Below, piece after piece: positions 35,505 to 48,019 of a DNA stretch of 64,000 nt. The DNA comes from Acridotheres tristis (Eukaryota > Chordata > Aves > Passeriformes > Sturnidae). Within the stretch, counting starts at the first letter, position 1. The number at the start of each line of letters is the position of its first letter. The notes under the pieces are model-generated. The model was not told the DNA's origin. It ran no database searches and was given only the letters and a program-made list of their open reading frames with translations. Position numbers and translations under genes: made by a program. The stretch is from assembly GCA_037013685.1 (NCBI GenBank), contig CM072919.1:47919616-47983615 (forward strand). The letters run 5' to 3'.

Positions 35505-38500
35505 GTCATTCAACTTGTTATATGAAATAAAAGGAAAAGTAAGATAATATTTCTTTTTGTTTTCATTATAATTTTATTAATCTAGATAGGGCTCTTTGAG
35601 GGTTTTCAGTGTTTATTTGCTAGGAAATTATTTGGAGTATTTTAAAAGCATTTTAGAGCCATCAAAGCTATTGAGGAAGTGTTATGAAATACTATGAGAT
35701 TGTGCATCTCACCATAAAAAATTCTTCACCCCATCAAATTGAAGATAGTGGTCACACATGCTACTGCATGGGTGCAACCTCATGTTGAAACTTGGGTTAC
35801 AGATTCAGGACCTTAACATGACATGAAGGAGAGGGAGATACTAAGAGATATGTTTTTGGAGCAGCCACATAATTTCTATTATTTTGGCAGCATCTCAAAT
35901 ACTTAATATGATCTGTCCAAGACAGTGTGATCAGTTGAGAAGCAATGATTTTTTTCTTGGAGCTGGCACTTAATTTTTTTAGGCCTGCAGTCTTAGTGAT
36001 CCATTTTCTCATCAAGTCATGAAAATGTTAAAAATGACTTGCAGGCTACCAATATGTTCTTATCTTACCAAAACCAAGTACAAACTCATAAAATCTGCTT
36101 GCATTTCTAATTCTGATTCTAGTTAAGCTATTGTCAGATAAAAAAGGCATCATCTTCACTCCTTTTTCTTTTCATAGATTTATTTTTAACTTTTTTTTTT
36201 TGTTTTACGTTATTCCACACTACACTGCTCTAAAACTAGTTGCAATTTTAGTACATTCTATATATTTTACTGCCATATCCTGGGAACAATCAATGTTCTT
36301 TCTTAATAATGTATCGCTTTACTGAATATTACACGTAATTAAAAAAAAAAAGTATGCTGTATTTATATTTAGTTGCAAAAATCCCTGCTCAAATAATACT
36401 ACTATCAACACAATCATATAGACAGCCATTGCTATTCATGGTAATGTACGAACAAAACCACAAATGTCAAGATTCAAAGAAACAGACATTTTAGTAGTGT
36501 AATCATGGCAACCTGCACTTTCTTTTCTAGATGATAGATACCTACTCACAGTATTTTCCACTGCTTTGGATGCAACCTGTCCTGGTGCTGTATCTTCACT
36601 GATTTCAACTGAATATTATCAGTCTGAAGATAGCAAAGAAGATTAGAATAAAGAGCCACGGGTAAATGAGTCTATGTGTTGTAACTGAATTTGGGAAGTG
36701 GTAGAGGATCTCTCAAGATCATCATGCTATGATATAAAAAAGCAGCTTCTTCCAGGTAAGTAGGGCAATTTACTGCAAAACCTCAAACCCGGATCCTTTT
36801 CCTTTTTTCAATACAGTCATTCTTACTCATATTAGCCCATGCAGGGAATCATCTGTCATTCCTAAATATTCTTGACTCCTAAGGTTATATGAAGAAGCAC
36901 ATTACAGAAGTCCACAAAAACTGGCCACTTTCTTCTTTTCCTAGCAGATCTTCACTTCATTTTGCACTATCTCCACAAAGCATTCCCTGTTGTTCAGCGT
37001 CCTAGTAACTACCAAGATGCTCATGAACCCATGGTTCACATCTCTGCATGTGCAGCCAGCGAGCTTACCTGTGACTTTTCTGGGAAAGAGCTTGTGATGG
37101 GCACCATCCCACAGGAACCTTCTCTTTCCCTGTTGCACCAGAGTCTTGCTGTTTTGCGCCTTGCTAAAAGATAAGAAGTTTATTTTGAAAGGTTCAGTAG
37201 CTACAGATTTATACAAACTTTTTATATATAATCATGTCCCAAAGTACTTGGCATATTAGACAGACCTTAGATATGTTGCAATACTATAGAATGTTTAAGG
37301 AAAGGAAGAAACACTATCCTTGACTTTGCAGGTTTGATTTCCTTTTCATGATTATTACAATGGTAAGTTAAAAGAAATTGAAATAACATCTTTTTTGAAA
37401 GGGGATTTTTTCCCTCCGTTGTTTATTCGCCATGCACAACTGCTTAAATGGCAGGGTCACCTTTGCAGGTCATGAATTTTTGCATAGTAACTCTTTGTGT
37501 ATAAATATGACTTGAGTATTCAAACTACAGCACACATTGACTCATGCTGCTACTGATTGTTTCCTTACTATAAGCATTCTATTTTCATCAGTGATGCCAA
37601 AGATCTCATTAAAGAAACAAGATGCCTCCTCTGATTAGTGTAGGGTCCAGTGATGGCCATGAAGTAAAGGGAATTTAGAAAATAGTCAGGTCTTCAAAAT
37701 AGGTAGTCTTCATTTTTCTGCCAGTACTTCTGGGTTAGAAAGCAAGCAGTAGGAAATGGCCAGTGCAAAATGCTCCTGCCAGACCAGCTTGGATGAGTGC
37801 ACATTCCTGCCTTTGGCAGAAAGGCTTGGAGTTCCCACACATCTCACAGGGTCTCCTGGGCACATGCAGGTTGTTAGACCTGACAGTAACCACCCCTCTC
37901 TTGTGACATGTAGCCTGCATACAGAGATGCCTTGCACAACCAGAAATGTCAGCCTGGGCAGATGATCCAGGTATCTTCTGAAGTTTACTGCTGCCTCTTT
38001 TTAACTCTGTCAGAAGTACATCACACTTATCTGTGATCTGGTGAGGTGTTGCACCTCTTTCTAGACAAAAATCAACCTACATTTAACCAAGAGGCTACGT
38101 AAGGGAGCTACCATTTCTTCCTTCTTCCCTAGCAGCAGGACTTCATCATAGGCTCTTGCCTCTGAACCATGCTTTCTCAGGGTGGTAAACAAGTGCATGC
38201 ACTGCAAAGGAAACACAAGCATGGTGTGTGTAGGGATTAATTTAAGAGTATTATTGGAGAAAGAAAAGCATCAAGAACTTAAGTCTGCATAATTTTTTTA
38301 CTGTTCTAGATTTGGAGTTCGTTGTTTTATTGTTGGTTTGTTGTTGGTTTTTTTCCCAATAAACACAAGCTTGCAGTAAAAGTTGTTGCTTTGAAATTAA
38401 GTAATTTGCCATCTGTATGATGTTACTGGTACTGGTACTGGTCTGTGGAGCTACTGTTACTAAATGTGTTCGCTCTAACACTGAGTGTGGTGACAGGGTT

Positions 38501-38616
38501 CAACACATAATAAATGATAACAGAAAGTTTGCTTGGTCACTTTAAGACTAGAAGAATGAGCTCAGTCTGGTTTGGGAGTGTATTATAGCTGATCTGCCAG
38601 TATTATTTCATCTTTC
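35505..38616. other. Unique AT-rich sequence
   Basis: No gene or known repeat is recognised. A triple TACTGG unit occurs near 38425-38442, and the segment 38318-38355 is a G/T-rich TTGTTGGT tract. Frames at 36941-37216 and 37710-37965 have no identifiable domain. Confidence 0.5.
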
Positions 38617-38632
38617 TTTTTTTTTTTTTTTT
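38617..38632 (+). repeat. T16 homopolymer
   Basis: Sixteen consecutive T (an A16 tail if read on the - strand). No retrocopy was found on the side expected for a - strand insertion. Confidence 0.8.
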
Positions 38633-39218
38633 AACTGGTGGGAGTGATCTATTGTCTCTAAAATCAAGCTGCTCTTCGCAGTTGACTTCTCACTGACATG
38701 AGGAGCAAGCAGTGATTTTACTTCCAGATGAAACCTAAGGAGAACAAACATCTGTGAAGAATGGAGAATGGTGGCAGCACAGTGAAGTGCCTGGGAGCAA
38801 AGTGTTCAGCATGCTCACTAATAAGTGTCAGCTTGATTTGAATCACTTGCTAAAGTGCAGTCTGGCTGAAGTCGAAAGAACATACTTTTCCTCAATGAAA
38901 TGGAATCCCAAGGCATAAATAAAAGATTTCACCTGGGAAGAGTGATCTATTATCTCCATCCCAAGAAAGATGCTAGTGATTTACCACACCTCCTTGTTTC
39001 AAAGCAGAAGCAAAAACAATCCCTTCCCCCAAAATAACCCCTAACCAGCAATCACCAGCACTACCTCCATTAGCTGGAAGAGAAGTCTAAGATGCATTTA
39101 TACCAGTGATTTAGTTGAAGTCAACTGGGTCATCCAGATGGGATAACAGACCAAGAGACCAAGTAAGGGACAAACTGGGGCCATGGCTACAAAAATCTTG
39201 AGAAATTCAGTAATACTT
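38633..39218. other. Unique sequence
   Basis: No gene or repeat is recognised. GAGTGATCTATTGTCTC (38643) and GAGTGATCTATTATCTC (38940) are a near-identical 17-mer pair about 300 bp apart, possibly by chance. Confidence 0.45.
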
Positions 39219-39246
39219 AAAAAAAAAAAAGAAGAAGAAGAAAAAA
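39219..39246 (+). repeat. A-rich run with (GAA)4
   Basis: A12 is followed by four GAA units and a further short A run. It is an imperfect purine microsatellite. Confidence 0.85.
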
Positions 39247-41375
39247 GGCTGTATCACGGTGGCTTCTGTCCAATCTAAGACTCTGATCATATATCCCAGT
39301 CAAAGGAGCCAACTAATTCATTCCTGACCATATGGATGTTGTAAAGTTGTAGAGATCAAACCCCTCCCTGACAGAATCTTGGATCAACGAAAGAAAACAT
39401 TTCTGCTCCCTCTTGAGCAGCCATTTCAGTTTTACAGGGAGCCTGATCCTTGTTGGGACAATGGTTTGAATGGTTTAGTCAATGCTAAAGAATGTTCACA
39501 CAGCAGACACAATCAATACAGCTTATAATTTATTTACTTCATTCCTGAGTCTGAAGGGTTTGATTTAAGGACCCAACAAGGGATCTCAAAGTGAGCAGTA
39601 GCATTCTGGTGTGAGTGGCAGGTTTTAAATACTGTCTAGGTCTTAGTAGATCTAGCCTCTTGCTCAGGACTCCATCGAAAGTAAGACACTATTCATACAC
39701 ACTCTCAGCAGTTCACTACACTCTCTGTGTCTGCTGCTAGCTGTTCCCATAAACTGCACACACAAAATACAAAACCACCAGACAAGGATGACTGGACCCC
39801 TTTTGATTCCACTCAGTCATGAAGCTTGAGCTTCTGTGGGTTCTAGAAGGTGGAGACACCAAAAAATGATAATTGCATACCATTTCTACTTCCATCTTCC
39901 ATCCTTCTACTGACTGAAGTCGCAAAACGGAAATAGGGTACAGAATCTGAGGTGGTTGCAAATTGAGAAGAACTGGGGGTACTTTTTCAGCTGTGTACCC
40001 CCACTTTTTCCCAAAATGAAAATTTCAAGGAAAACCTGAAAAAAATTATATCAGGGTCAGTCAGCAAACTGTATGCTTCTCTCAAGCAGACAAGCTTACT
40101 CAGGTCCCCTACAACTTCACCCTCCTTTCCAGAATGAAGTAAATTATCTGTGCTCTTTGCAGTGTTGGAGTGCAGAGTACTTGCTGAGACAGTAAAACAT
40201 TCCTAGATGAAACTGTTCTTTACTGAAAAGCCTGTGCTTTAATTTGCTCAATCTTTAAGCCAAAAGAGGAATCCACTTCTGCCACAGGAAGTGCCTAGTA
40301 TCTTTTTCTTTTCAGTCCTCAGAAAAGTGTCAGCTAGATTTAGCAAAACTGATCAAGGGTAGGGACAGCTGTGAATGCCTAGGAAGGCTAGAAAATTATC
40401 ATACTGCAGTAAATAAGTTGAAGACACTGCAAGAAAAAATCATTGAGTGATTTGCCCCTTGTTCTCTCCTTCCACATTTTTATGACCTCTAGTAAAGGTG
40501 ACTGCAGGGTGACTGCATAACACGCTTATTATACATTTTTATTTACAAGACGCTACTATTGCCTAAACCTCTAGTCCCATTTACACTATAAGACATAAAT
40601 AAAATTCAGTGAAATAAAGAAATGAGAGATTTTGTGTGTGCTGCATTTGTACCAGTGTTGCCCTAAGTTAATTTATTGGGATCTTCGGATGATGGCAAAA
40701 ATTCCATGGGGGTGTAACAATGCAGGACTGGGAACATCCCTTAGTCCAGGGAGCAGTGTCCTCAGCCCTGTAGCTACATTGTCTCAGATCAGAGCAGGCT
40801 GCTGGTATTCAGCCAGAGAGAGCCTGCCCAGAGCGAGCTAGAGTGATAAGACAAGGGAAAAAAACAAATGAGCCCAAGTCATCCCTACTTTCCATAACAG
40901 AGCAAGAGCTGCACCACAGCATAGGAAGCAGGTGGCACTGAGGCTTCCCTAAGACCCATTCTGAGTATCTTCTGACAAAATCACAGCAGGTTTTTCAGTG
41001 TCTTGGTGGAGCCCACACTACAGTGCAGCTCTCTCTTTTCCCCATGTGCTGCACAGCAAGGATCATTACTGGTAGTTGTAAAGGCACTAGAGAAATAAGT
41101 TTATTGCTGGAGTTCATTGGCCCTCTGCTTCTGCAGCTTTTTTACATTTCTCACGTCCTGCAAGAACTCAACACAGAAATTATCTCTCCTCAAGGTGAAC
41201 AAGGTCAAATTTTCTTCTTAATGAACTCGGAAAGCACATTGTCCACCCCAAGTACTTGGCAAGGACTGTACAGTACATGCACATCAAAACCATAAGCAAC
41301 TTTCGCACTCAGAAAGAAATGTTAGCATTGGCTGCCGTACAAAAGGAATTATAAAACAACAAAGAGAAGCAGAGA
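39247..41375. other. Unique AT-rich sequence
   Basis: No gene, RNA or interspersed repeat is recognised. Short frames at 39737-39961, 40632-40841 and 41023-41295 have no recognisable domain. Confidence 0.5.
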
Positions 41376-41398
41376 CCATTTGGGATATTCCCAAATGG
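41376..41398. repeat. Perfect 10-bp inverted repeat, 3-nt loop
   Basis: The arms are CCATTTGGGA (41376-41385) and TCCCAAATGG (41389-41398), separated by TAT. The right arm overlaps a direct repeat: AAATGGCAGGA starts at 41393 and recurs about 17 bp later. The function is unknown. Confidence 0.75.
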
Positions 41399-44300
41399 CA
41401 GGAAATACAAATGGCAGGAGTAAGGTAGATAAAAGATTCATGCACCCAACCAAAATATACTTTTTCTGTTCATAAAATTATAGTTTAAAGGTATGCTTTG
41501 TGTTTTACAACTCAAGCCCACATTGATAAAAATGCTCTCTCTCAGCCATCTCTTTATCTAAAAGGTGCTCTTTGGTCCTTCCTTAGTGAGATGAAGGACG
41601 ATTTATTTGTCAGTCAGAGAACAATCTCTTAAATCAATTTTGTTCTTCTACTTTTTCTCTGGAAGAGCAAGAAAAAAACCCACCACTCTCCAGGCTATGC
41701 TCTTCCTGTGCATAATATGGTCACCAGTCACTGCCATATCTTCTGGCATTCAGCATCAGAGATGTTCAAATTTCTGCAGAAACTGAAAAATTGTAGTAAA
41801 TTTCCAATTTCTGGTACTAATACAGCATGAAGAAAAAAGTGCTACCTCTCTGAATGACCCATTGCTGATTCTATCTGGAAAAACTGCAATTGACTTTAAG
41901 AACAAATTTTCCTTTTTCTGAATAGTTTAGCTTTGCAATAACATCTCTGCCTGCTTAAGTAAAATGCATGTTGATCTGTGCTTGAATTAAATTTATTTCA
42001 CCCTTGGCAAGAAGTCACCAGTTTATTTTGGGGGTGGTAAAGTTCTGTTTATAGAAAAATGATGGGTAAAAAAAGAATATCTGCTCTTCTTTTGGAAGTT
42101 CTGGAATTTTTTAAACTACTTTCCATTGGAGAGAAGTTCCGGAAATCCCACCTCTGTGTAGTCTGATAAACCAATATAATGCAAGTCTGCTTGCTACTTT
42201 TTACATTCTATTGGGTGGGTGTTGCATTATTGCTGGATTGCTTCCAAAAATCATCAACATAATAATAAAAGAACTTGTTCAGAAGATGTTTATCCAAATA
42301 CCTAGCCAGCTTTTTGTGGAGAAAATCCATATTGAGCAGAGATATCATTTGCAGCAATAATGTCTGGAAGAAAAGAAAAATGGAATGTGTCAGTCAAAGT
42401 AAACAGACTCTATAATGCAGCCCCCAGGAGGCTGTGTTACAGTGTATAATATATTCAGTTGCATACACCTAGCCCTATTTTCAAAGTCATAAACTGGGGT
42501 GGATTTGTCAGAGTTTCAACAATATAATTGTTTAGCTGTAAATTTTCCTGCTGGCAAGTTCCAGAGTTTTCAGATAATCCCAGGCAGGGACTCAGGCTTG
42601 CCATCACATACACAATAGATTGTTCACAAGTAGTGTATGGAGCCTACAAACCATACTGCCACAGAGGTATGCTGGGGATTACGAGCTCCCTCAAGCACAC
42701 AATTTAATTTGAATATATGATACGCAGATACTTCCAATGTGGTGTACAAAGAGAATGCCATTGTTGTGGATTATGTATGATTAACAGTGGAAGTGCATAG
42801 TAGGTTTAGAAGAGTGTAAATCACTCAATTTTTTTAGCATCTTGAGCAATAAGATGCATTCCCACTTGAAGCCATGTGGAGAGGGCTTGGCTGAGGCCTT
42901 TTTTCAAAACAGTCAGGGGAGACACCTGGGTCTCTGTTAACATGAGGCATGGCCCATAGCTTCTTATTTAGGATATTTTTCTCCTGACTACACAACTTAT
43001 GTCCTGGCAGCAAGGTCTCTTGAGGTTTTCTGTTTCATTTGAATGCTTATTTGCTTCCATCTAAGTTATACAATAGGGCTTGAAGTGTTTATAGAAAAAG
43101 CTACAAAGACAGCAGTCCTACTGAAACCACTTCTTCATGGGTAAACATGATGGGAGCTGATGTACATAAACTAATGAAGAGGAAGGGAAAGAGAAGAGCA
43201 TTTCCATTTCTCACTAGATTATGAAGTCAAAGACTATTTGCCTGATTGAACTGGAGCTTTCTCTAAAAACACCATACACAGAGGCATTTATTTATGCTTA
43301 GATGGAAGCAAAGCAATGCTGGAAGACTCCAGAGGACGGTGCTGTGTCCCATCTCTCACATAGACTTCCCTCTCTCTTATTTGAAGGCTAGCACAAATCC
43401 TGCCAACACAGACTTTCCACTCCTAAAATTCACTGCAAATAACATTCACACATTAATTCTTAAAATCCCAGGACCTATTGCAATAGCTATAATCACCTGT
43501 GTCCCTAATATTGCTTTATAGTGTGAGAGCAAGACAGGGAAACTCTTTCCTCTATTTCTTTTTCCATCTACTGCTGATCCATCAGAAACAGCCTCCTAAC
43601 CCATTCATAGTGAGTTGCTATAGCTGCTGTTATGGAATTTACCTATGCATCTTAAAGGACCACATGGTCTTGGCCCCACTGTGCTGTGGCACAGGACCTG
43701 CCACTTTACCTTCATGACTTTCTCTCCCTAGCCATATCTGATTGCTACAGTACAAAGAAACATGTCTCACAGGAGGCCACCCAGAACATCCTTGAGGGCT
43801 CCTCTCTGAAATCATTAACTCTCCATGTTCATCTCAGCTTGGGAAAAGAAACCTAAGATAAAAAGTGGAAGCATTCTCCCAGTGTTTTGAATAGGAAAGA
43901 TATGTCAAACTATATTCATTCCATGCTCAAAAATTTGTTACAAGGCATTATGGAGAAATCAGGACAAGCTGTGAGGAGACTGAATAGCTTGAAGAGCCAG
44001 CATAAATCATAGAACAAAGAAAGCTGAGGTTGAATCAGGCTTGCAGGCACTTTCCTCAGGTGGCCCAGCACTTCCACGGTATCCTGCAGTACCAGGTTTG
44101 CTACTGACCTCAGCGGTGCAGGGAGACTAAGTAGAACAGGACACAGGCACACAGGGCCTATCATGATGCTTACTGTGCCCTTTGCCACTTCTGCCTCGTT
44201 TATATGTGATGGGGTAGTTTGCAAACACCTAACACAATGGCACAGTTCAAATGCTGCAATTTGGTGAAGGGCAAGCACTCAATGTTAAATGCAGCCAGTT

Positions 44301-45032
44301 CCTTTAGCTGAAAACTTCCATAGTTCTTCAAAAGTAATTGGAAGTAGAACACAGTGTAAGAGCATAATATTGAATGCTAGAGAGAGAAGCATGCATAAGT
44401 ATTTGCTGTCTCTTTCTCTTAATAACATATAGAAAGAATTGCCTTATCTCTCTCGTCTTTGAATACCCATGAAGATCAGGAGGTTGATGCTCAGAGCTAT
44501 TAGAATTTCCTCTGTAACAGTTATCTAGCTGGAATCTGTAGCTCTGTGCTTGCCTCAAGCATTATCCAATAATTAATCAGATTGCCTTGGTCACACATAC
44601 ATGGACTGTAAAATTCCTCTGCAAGAAATACACACAACCTGTCCTGATTCCATAAACACAAGGCTCAGATTTATTCATCCATTTGGTCCGACTAGAAGCA
44701 AAGCTATTGTTTTTCACCTGGGGTATGAACCAGCACTCATTGATGTCAAAGGCAAGGCTCCCAGTGACTTTCATGGGAACAGGATCAAAGTTTTTGCCCA
44801 TCAGCAAGTAAGAGTAAGTCATGCTGGTAAGGAGGACAAGATTCCCAAAGGCAATTTAGAGTGAAACAGATTTAACATTGTATGTTAGGTTACAGAAGAT
44901 GCACCTTATAATCAAGCCTTATAATCTAGACTCATAGTTTGGTACCTGTGCTGAACAGCTGTGCCACACTGGCTAAACTCCCAAACTTTCATTTCAGCCT
45001 CTGTTAAATTCAGTGTAAAATTCTGAGGTAAT
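41399..45032. other. Unique AT-rich sequence
   Basis: No gene is recognised. The frame at 43916-44278 (-, 120 aa) was read and carries no motif I know. Nothing repetitive was identified before the (TTCC)n array. Confidence 0.5.
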
Positions 45033-45276
45033 TTCCTTCCTTCCTTCCTTCCTTCCTTCCTTCCTTCCTTCCTTCCTTCCTTCCTTCCTTCCTTCCTTCC
45101 TTCCTTCCTTCCTTCCTTCCTTCCTTCCTTCCTTCCTTCCTTCCTTCCTTCCTTCCTTCCTTCCTTCCTTCCTTCCTTCCTTCCTTCCTTCCTTCCTTCC
45201 TTCCTTCCTTCCTTCCTTCCTTCCTTCCTTCCTTCCTTCCTTCCTTCCTTCCTTCCTTCCTTCCTTCCTTCCTTCC
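45033..45276 (+). repeat. (TTCC)61 tetranucleotide array
   Basis: 244 bp of uninterrupted TTCC, exactly 61 units with no substitution. It is (GGAA)n on the - strand. The tract is a mirror-symmetric polypurine/polypyrimidine run, so it can form triplex (H-) DNA. (GGAA)n is also known as an ETS-factor binding microsatellite in mammals. Lack of any interruption implies recent expansion and high length polymorphism, and assemblies often mis-size such arrays. The two 124-aa - strand frames across it (EGRK repeats) are artefacts. Confidence 0.97.
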
Positions 45277-45470
45277 TCATTTCCATTCTTTCCCTTTCTT
45301 CTTTTCATTTTTTTGTCTTTTCCTTTCTTCAACTTTCGTAACTTTATGATTATCTTTTTCTTCCTCATTCCTTCTCCTTTTTCCTTCTCCCTCTCATTCT
45401 GCCATTTCTCTGACTCTGTCTCTCATTCATCTTCTTCCTTTTTTGTTTAATAATTTTCTTATTCTTCTCA
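45277..45470 (+). repeat. Degenerate pyrimidine-rich tract
   Basis: About 190 bp of C/T-rich sequence (CTTTCCCTTTCTTCTTTTC, TTCCTTCTCCCTCTC and similar) continues from the perfect array. It looks like an older, mutated extension of the same microsatellite. Confidence 0.75.
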
Positions 45471-47436
45471 GTTTTCCCTCAAAATTCTACATATAACTTT
45501 GGTTATGCTTTCTATAACAGCTGAAAAAAATGTCCTCAAACAGCATGAGAGAACATGCAGGTTCTGGAATATCACATTTGCAGCAACTGGACCCTTCCTT
45601 CAGACTCCCTTGCTGTATCTGCCTTCTCTCCAGAGTATATGGGGGGAAGGTAGTGTAGAGAGGCAATTGGCCAGGCAGATGGACACTTTTCTTAGTATTG
45701 GACAGGAGCTCACCTTTATAAGAGAAACTTTTTTCAGTTAAAGTTGGAGTTCTTTAGGATTTACAATAACTTATTTGAGACCAGAATTAATCCTCGTGTA
45801 GGATATATTTAGCCTTTGCTTTCCCCAATTACTTTAAAACTGGCTTTTCATCTTTAAAACTGGCTTCACATCTTGATTTTTAGTAATTTCTTCAATTAAA
45901 ATGTGATATTGTTTCTTCCACACATTCCTTAGGGCTAACTATTCCTATTTCTGCTTTTTCTTCTTTTTTCTTGGCCCTAAATGCACTAAAATGTCCCATC
46001 TCCCATCATTTGAAGGTTAGGGGTGACTGGTTTATCTAGAGTTCACTTCAGTTGTATTGACATACGAATGCAGCAGCTGGCATACTTGGGCCTCTGGGCT
46101 CCAGCTCATAAAGCCATTTCCACACTGTAAGAGGACAGGATGCAGGCTGTGACCCATCAGTAGGCTGTCTATACACTAAAATAATGGAGATAGTGATAAA
46201 CTGTCACCAGAAGACAGTCTCAGTTCCCCAACTCTTAATGGTAGAACAACACAATAGGGTCAGACTAAAAAGGTTTCCTTATGAAAATTTTATCAGCAAC
46301 TTTGGTAAATTGCTGTGGGAAAGGTGCTTTGCTCTCAGGCAGACCTGGAACCTGTTTTTACAAGGTACAGCTCTCATGCATTGCCTCACTCCCGCAAGAT
46401 ATTAAGGGCACTCAAATTGAATTAACACCAAATCAGGCCGGTGCACTTAACAATACAAATGCACTTAAGGGACGCCTCAGAATGATTTGTGACTAAAGAA
46501 AGCAAAGAAGAAATCAGCCTTGAAGACCACAGGGGTGGTGTTGTGTGTCATATACAGGAAAAGCCATAAGTAGAACTTAGAATACCGGAAAACCATGAAC
46601 TTCAAGGGCTCTCAGATACCTTAGACCCAGCCCTAAAGTAGATGGTCTCTTTTTGTGGTATGCAGAAACAATTGATAAATAAATTACAGCCAATTTTCTT
46701 AGCGGCATGCTCTCCATTACCTCTGACAGCAGTGTAACTACTTTGCTAAAATGATAAGAGGTGAATAATGGTATATCAGGTAACAGCAAAGGAAATTCTC
46801 CGAGTTGCCTGTTCTCTCCATGAGAGCAATGACACAATGCAGAAGTGAATGAGATGTGACGTGGCAACTGACAGGGAGCTCCATGTAGACTGATGCTAAG
46901 GCCAAAGCAGCTGAACCATAACCTAGTAAGAGCAGAGAAGCAGTGGGGTTTTGTTTTTCTGTTAAACTGTCAGAGTCATCCTTTTCAGGAAGCCACTTCT
47001 CTTCACCACTATTTTTCATCAAGTTACTTAATTGTCTCTCTCTGACCCTGCAGGCTGTATTCTCCCATAAGCTAGAGGACCAATCCTGCAAAGTTTAGCT
47101 CAAATAAAGTCCACTAAGAGCATTCCACATTTCAAGATTTCTTTGCGAATTAAGATTTACACAGGGATAAGTACATCATGGGGATATTGTTCCATAATTC
47201 CCTTCTGGTCAAAGACTAGTACTGGATTAAAAGTATCATGCATTAAAGCTGTCTGATAGATGGATATTCTCTTCAGCAAGTATGATGTTGGAAGCACTAT
47301 TAATGGAAGCAACATTTGTCTTCCTTCTTGACTTGGCAAAATACTGGACTTAGAGTCTTAAAGTGATTGGAAATTATAGTGAAAAGGAAAGAGTCCAGAC
47401 TTTTTTGTTAGTCCAGGATCTCAAACTAAAATGGTA
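45471..47436. other. Unique AT-rich sequence
   Basis: No gene or interspersed repeat is recognised. A 16-bp near-repeat (TTTAAAACTGGCTT at 45832 and 45856) is present. The - strand frames at 46577-47091 show no known domain. Confidence 0.5.
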
Positions 47437-48019
47437 TGCTGGTTTTGGCTAGGATAGAGTTAATTTTTTTTCACAATGGCTGGTATTGGATTGTGTTTTG
47501 GACTTGTGCTGGAAGCTGTGTTGATAACAGAGGGATGGTTTTGTTAGTGCTGAGCAGTGCTTACAGAGAGTCAAGGGCTTTTCTTCTCCTCACACAGCCC
47601 CAACAGCGAGTAAGCTGGGGGTGCACAAGGAGTTGGGAGGGGACACAGCTGGGACAGGTGACTCCAACTGACCAAAGCAATACTCTGTATCATATGGCAT
47701 CATGCTCATCATCCCGTGGGCAGGAGAAGGAGAAGGGAATGTTAAGAGTGATAGCTTTTGTCTTCCCAAGTCACTGTTGCTCATATTAGAGGCCTGCTTT
47801 CCTGAGGTGGCTGAACACCTACTTGACCATAAGAAGTGGTGAACAAATTCCTTGTTTTGCTTTGCTTGTGCCTGTGGATTTTGTTTTATTTATTAAACTG
47901 TGTGTATCTCAACCCAATGGGTTTACTCACTAAATCTTCCAATTCCCTCCCACCAGGAGGAGGGAAGTGAACAGGTGCTTTGCTGGAGCTTAGTCCTCAT
48001 CCAAAATTAAACAGCGACA
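47437..48019 (+). mobile_element. Solo LTR of an avian endogenous retrovirus (ERVL-like)
   Basis: The 583-bp element begins TGCTGGTTTTGGCTAGGATA and ends ...TTAAACAGCGACA, giving the TG...CA ends expected of an LTR. Internal landmarks are GCTGAGCAGTGCTTACAGAG (47549), GGGGGTGCACAAGGAG (47618), TTGTCTTCCCAAGT (47758) and TTCCTTGTTTTGCTTTGCTT (47850). An ATTAAA polyadenylation signal lies in TATTTATTAAACTGTG near 47892. I recognise this layout as a widespread bird LTR, most likely ERVL class; an ERVK assignment cannot be excluded. No internal retroviral sequence or second LTR is present, so it is a solo LTR left by recombination. The promoter region after CATCATGCTCA (near 47700) lacks the TATA box I expect. 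A clear target-site duplication is not visible. Confidence 0.88.

Noticed and set aside
32365..38632. A15, A15 and T16 runs as processed-pseudogene tails
   Set aside because: No gene-like body or target-site duplication lies next to any of them.
43916..44278. 120-aa - strand frame
   Set aside because: Hydrophobic and Cys-rich by composition, with no family motif and no start or splice context.
44912..45368. Two 124-aa EGRK-repeat frames on the - strand
   Set aside because: They are pure translation of the (GGAA)n tetranucleotide array.
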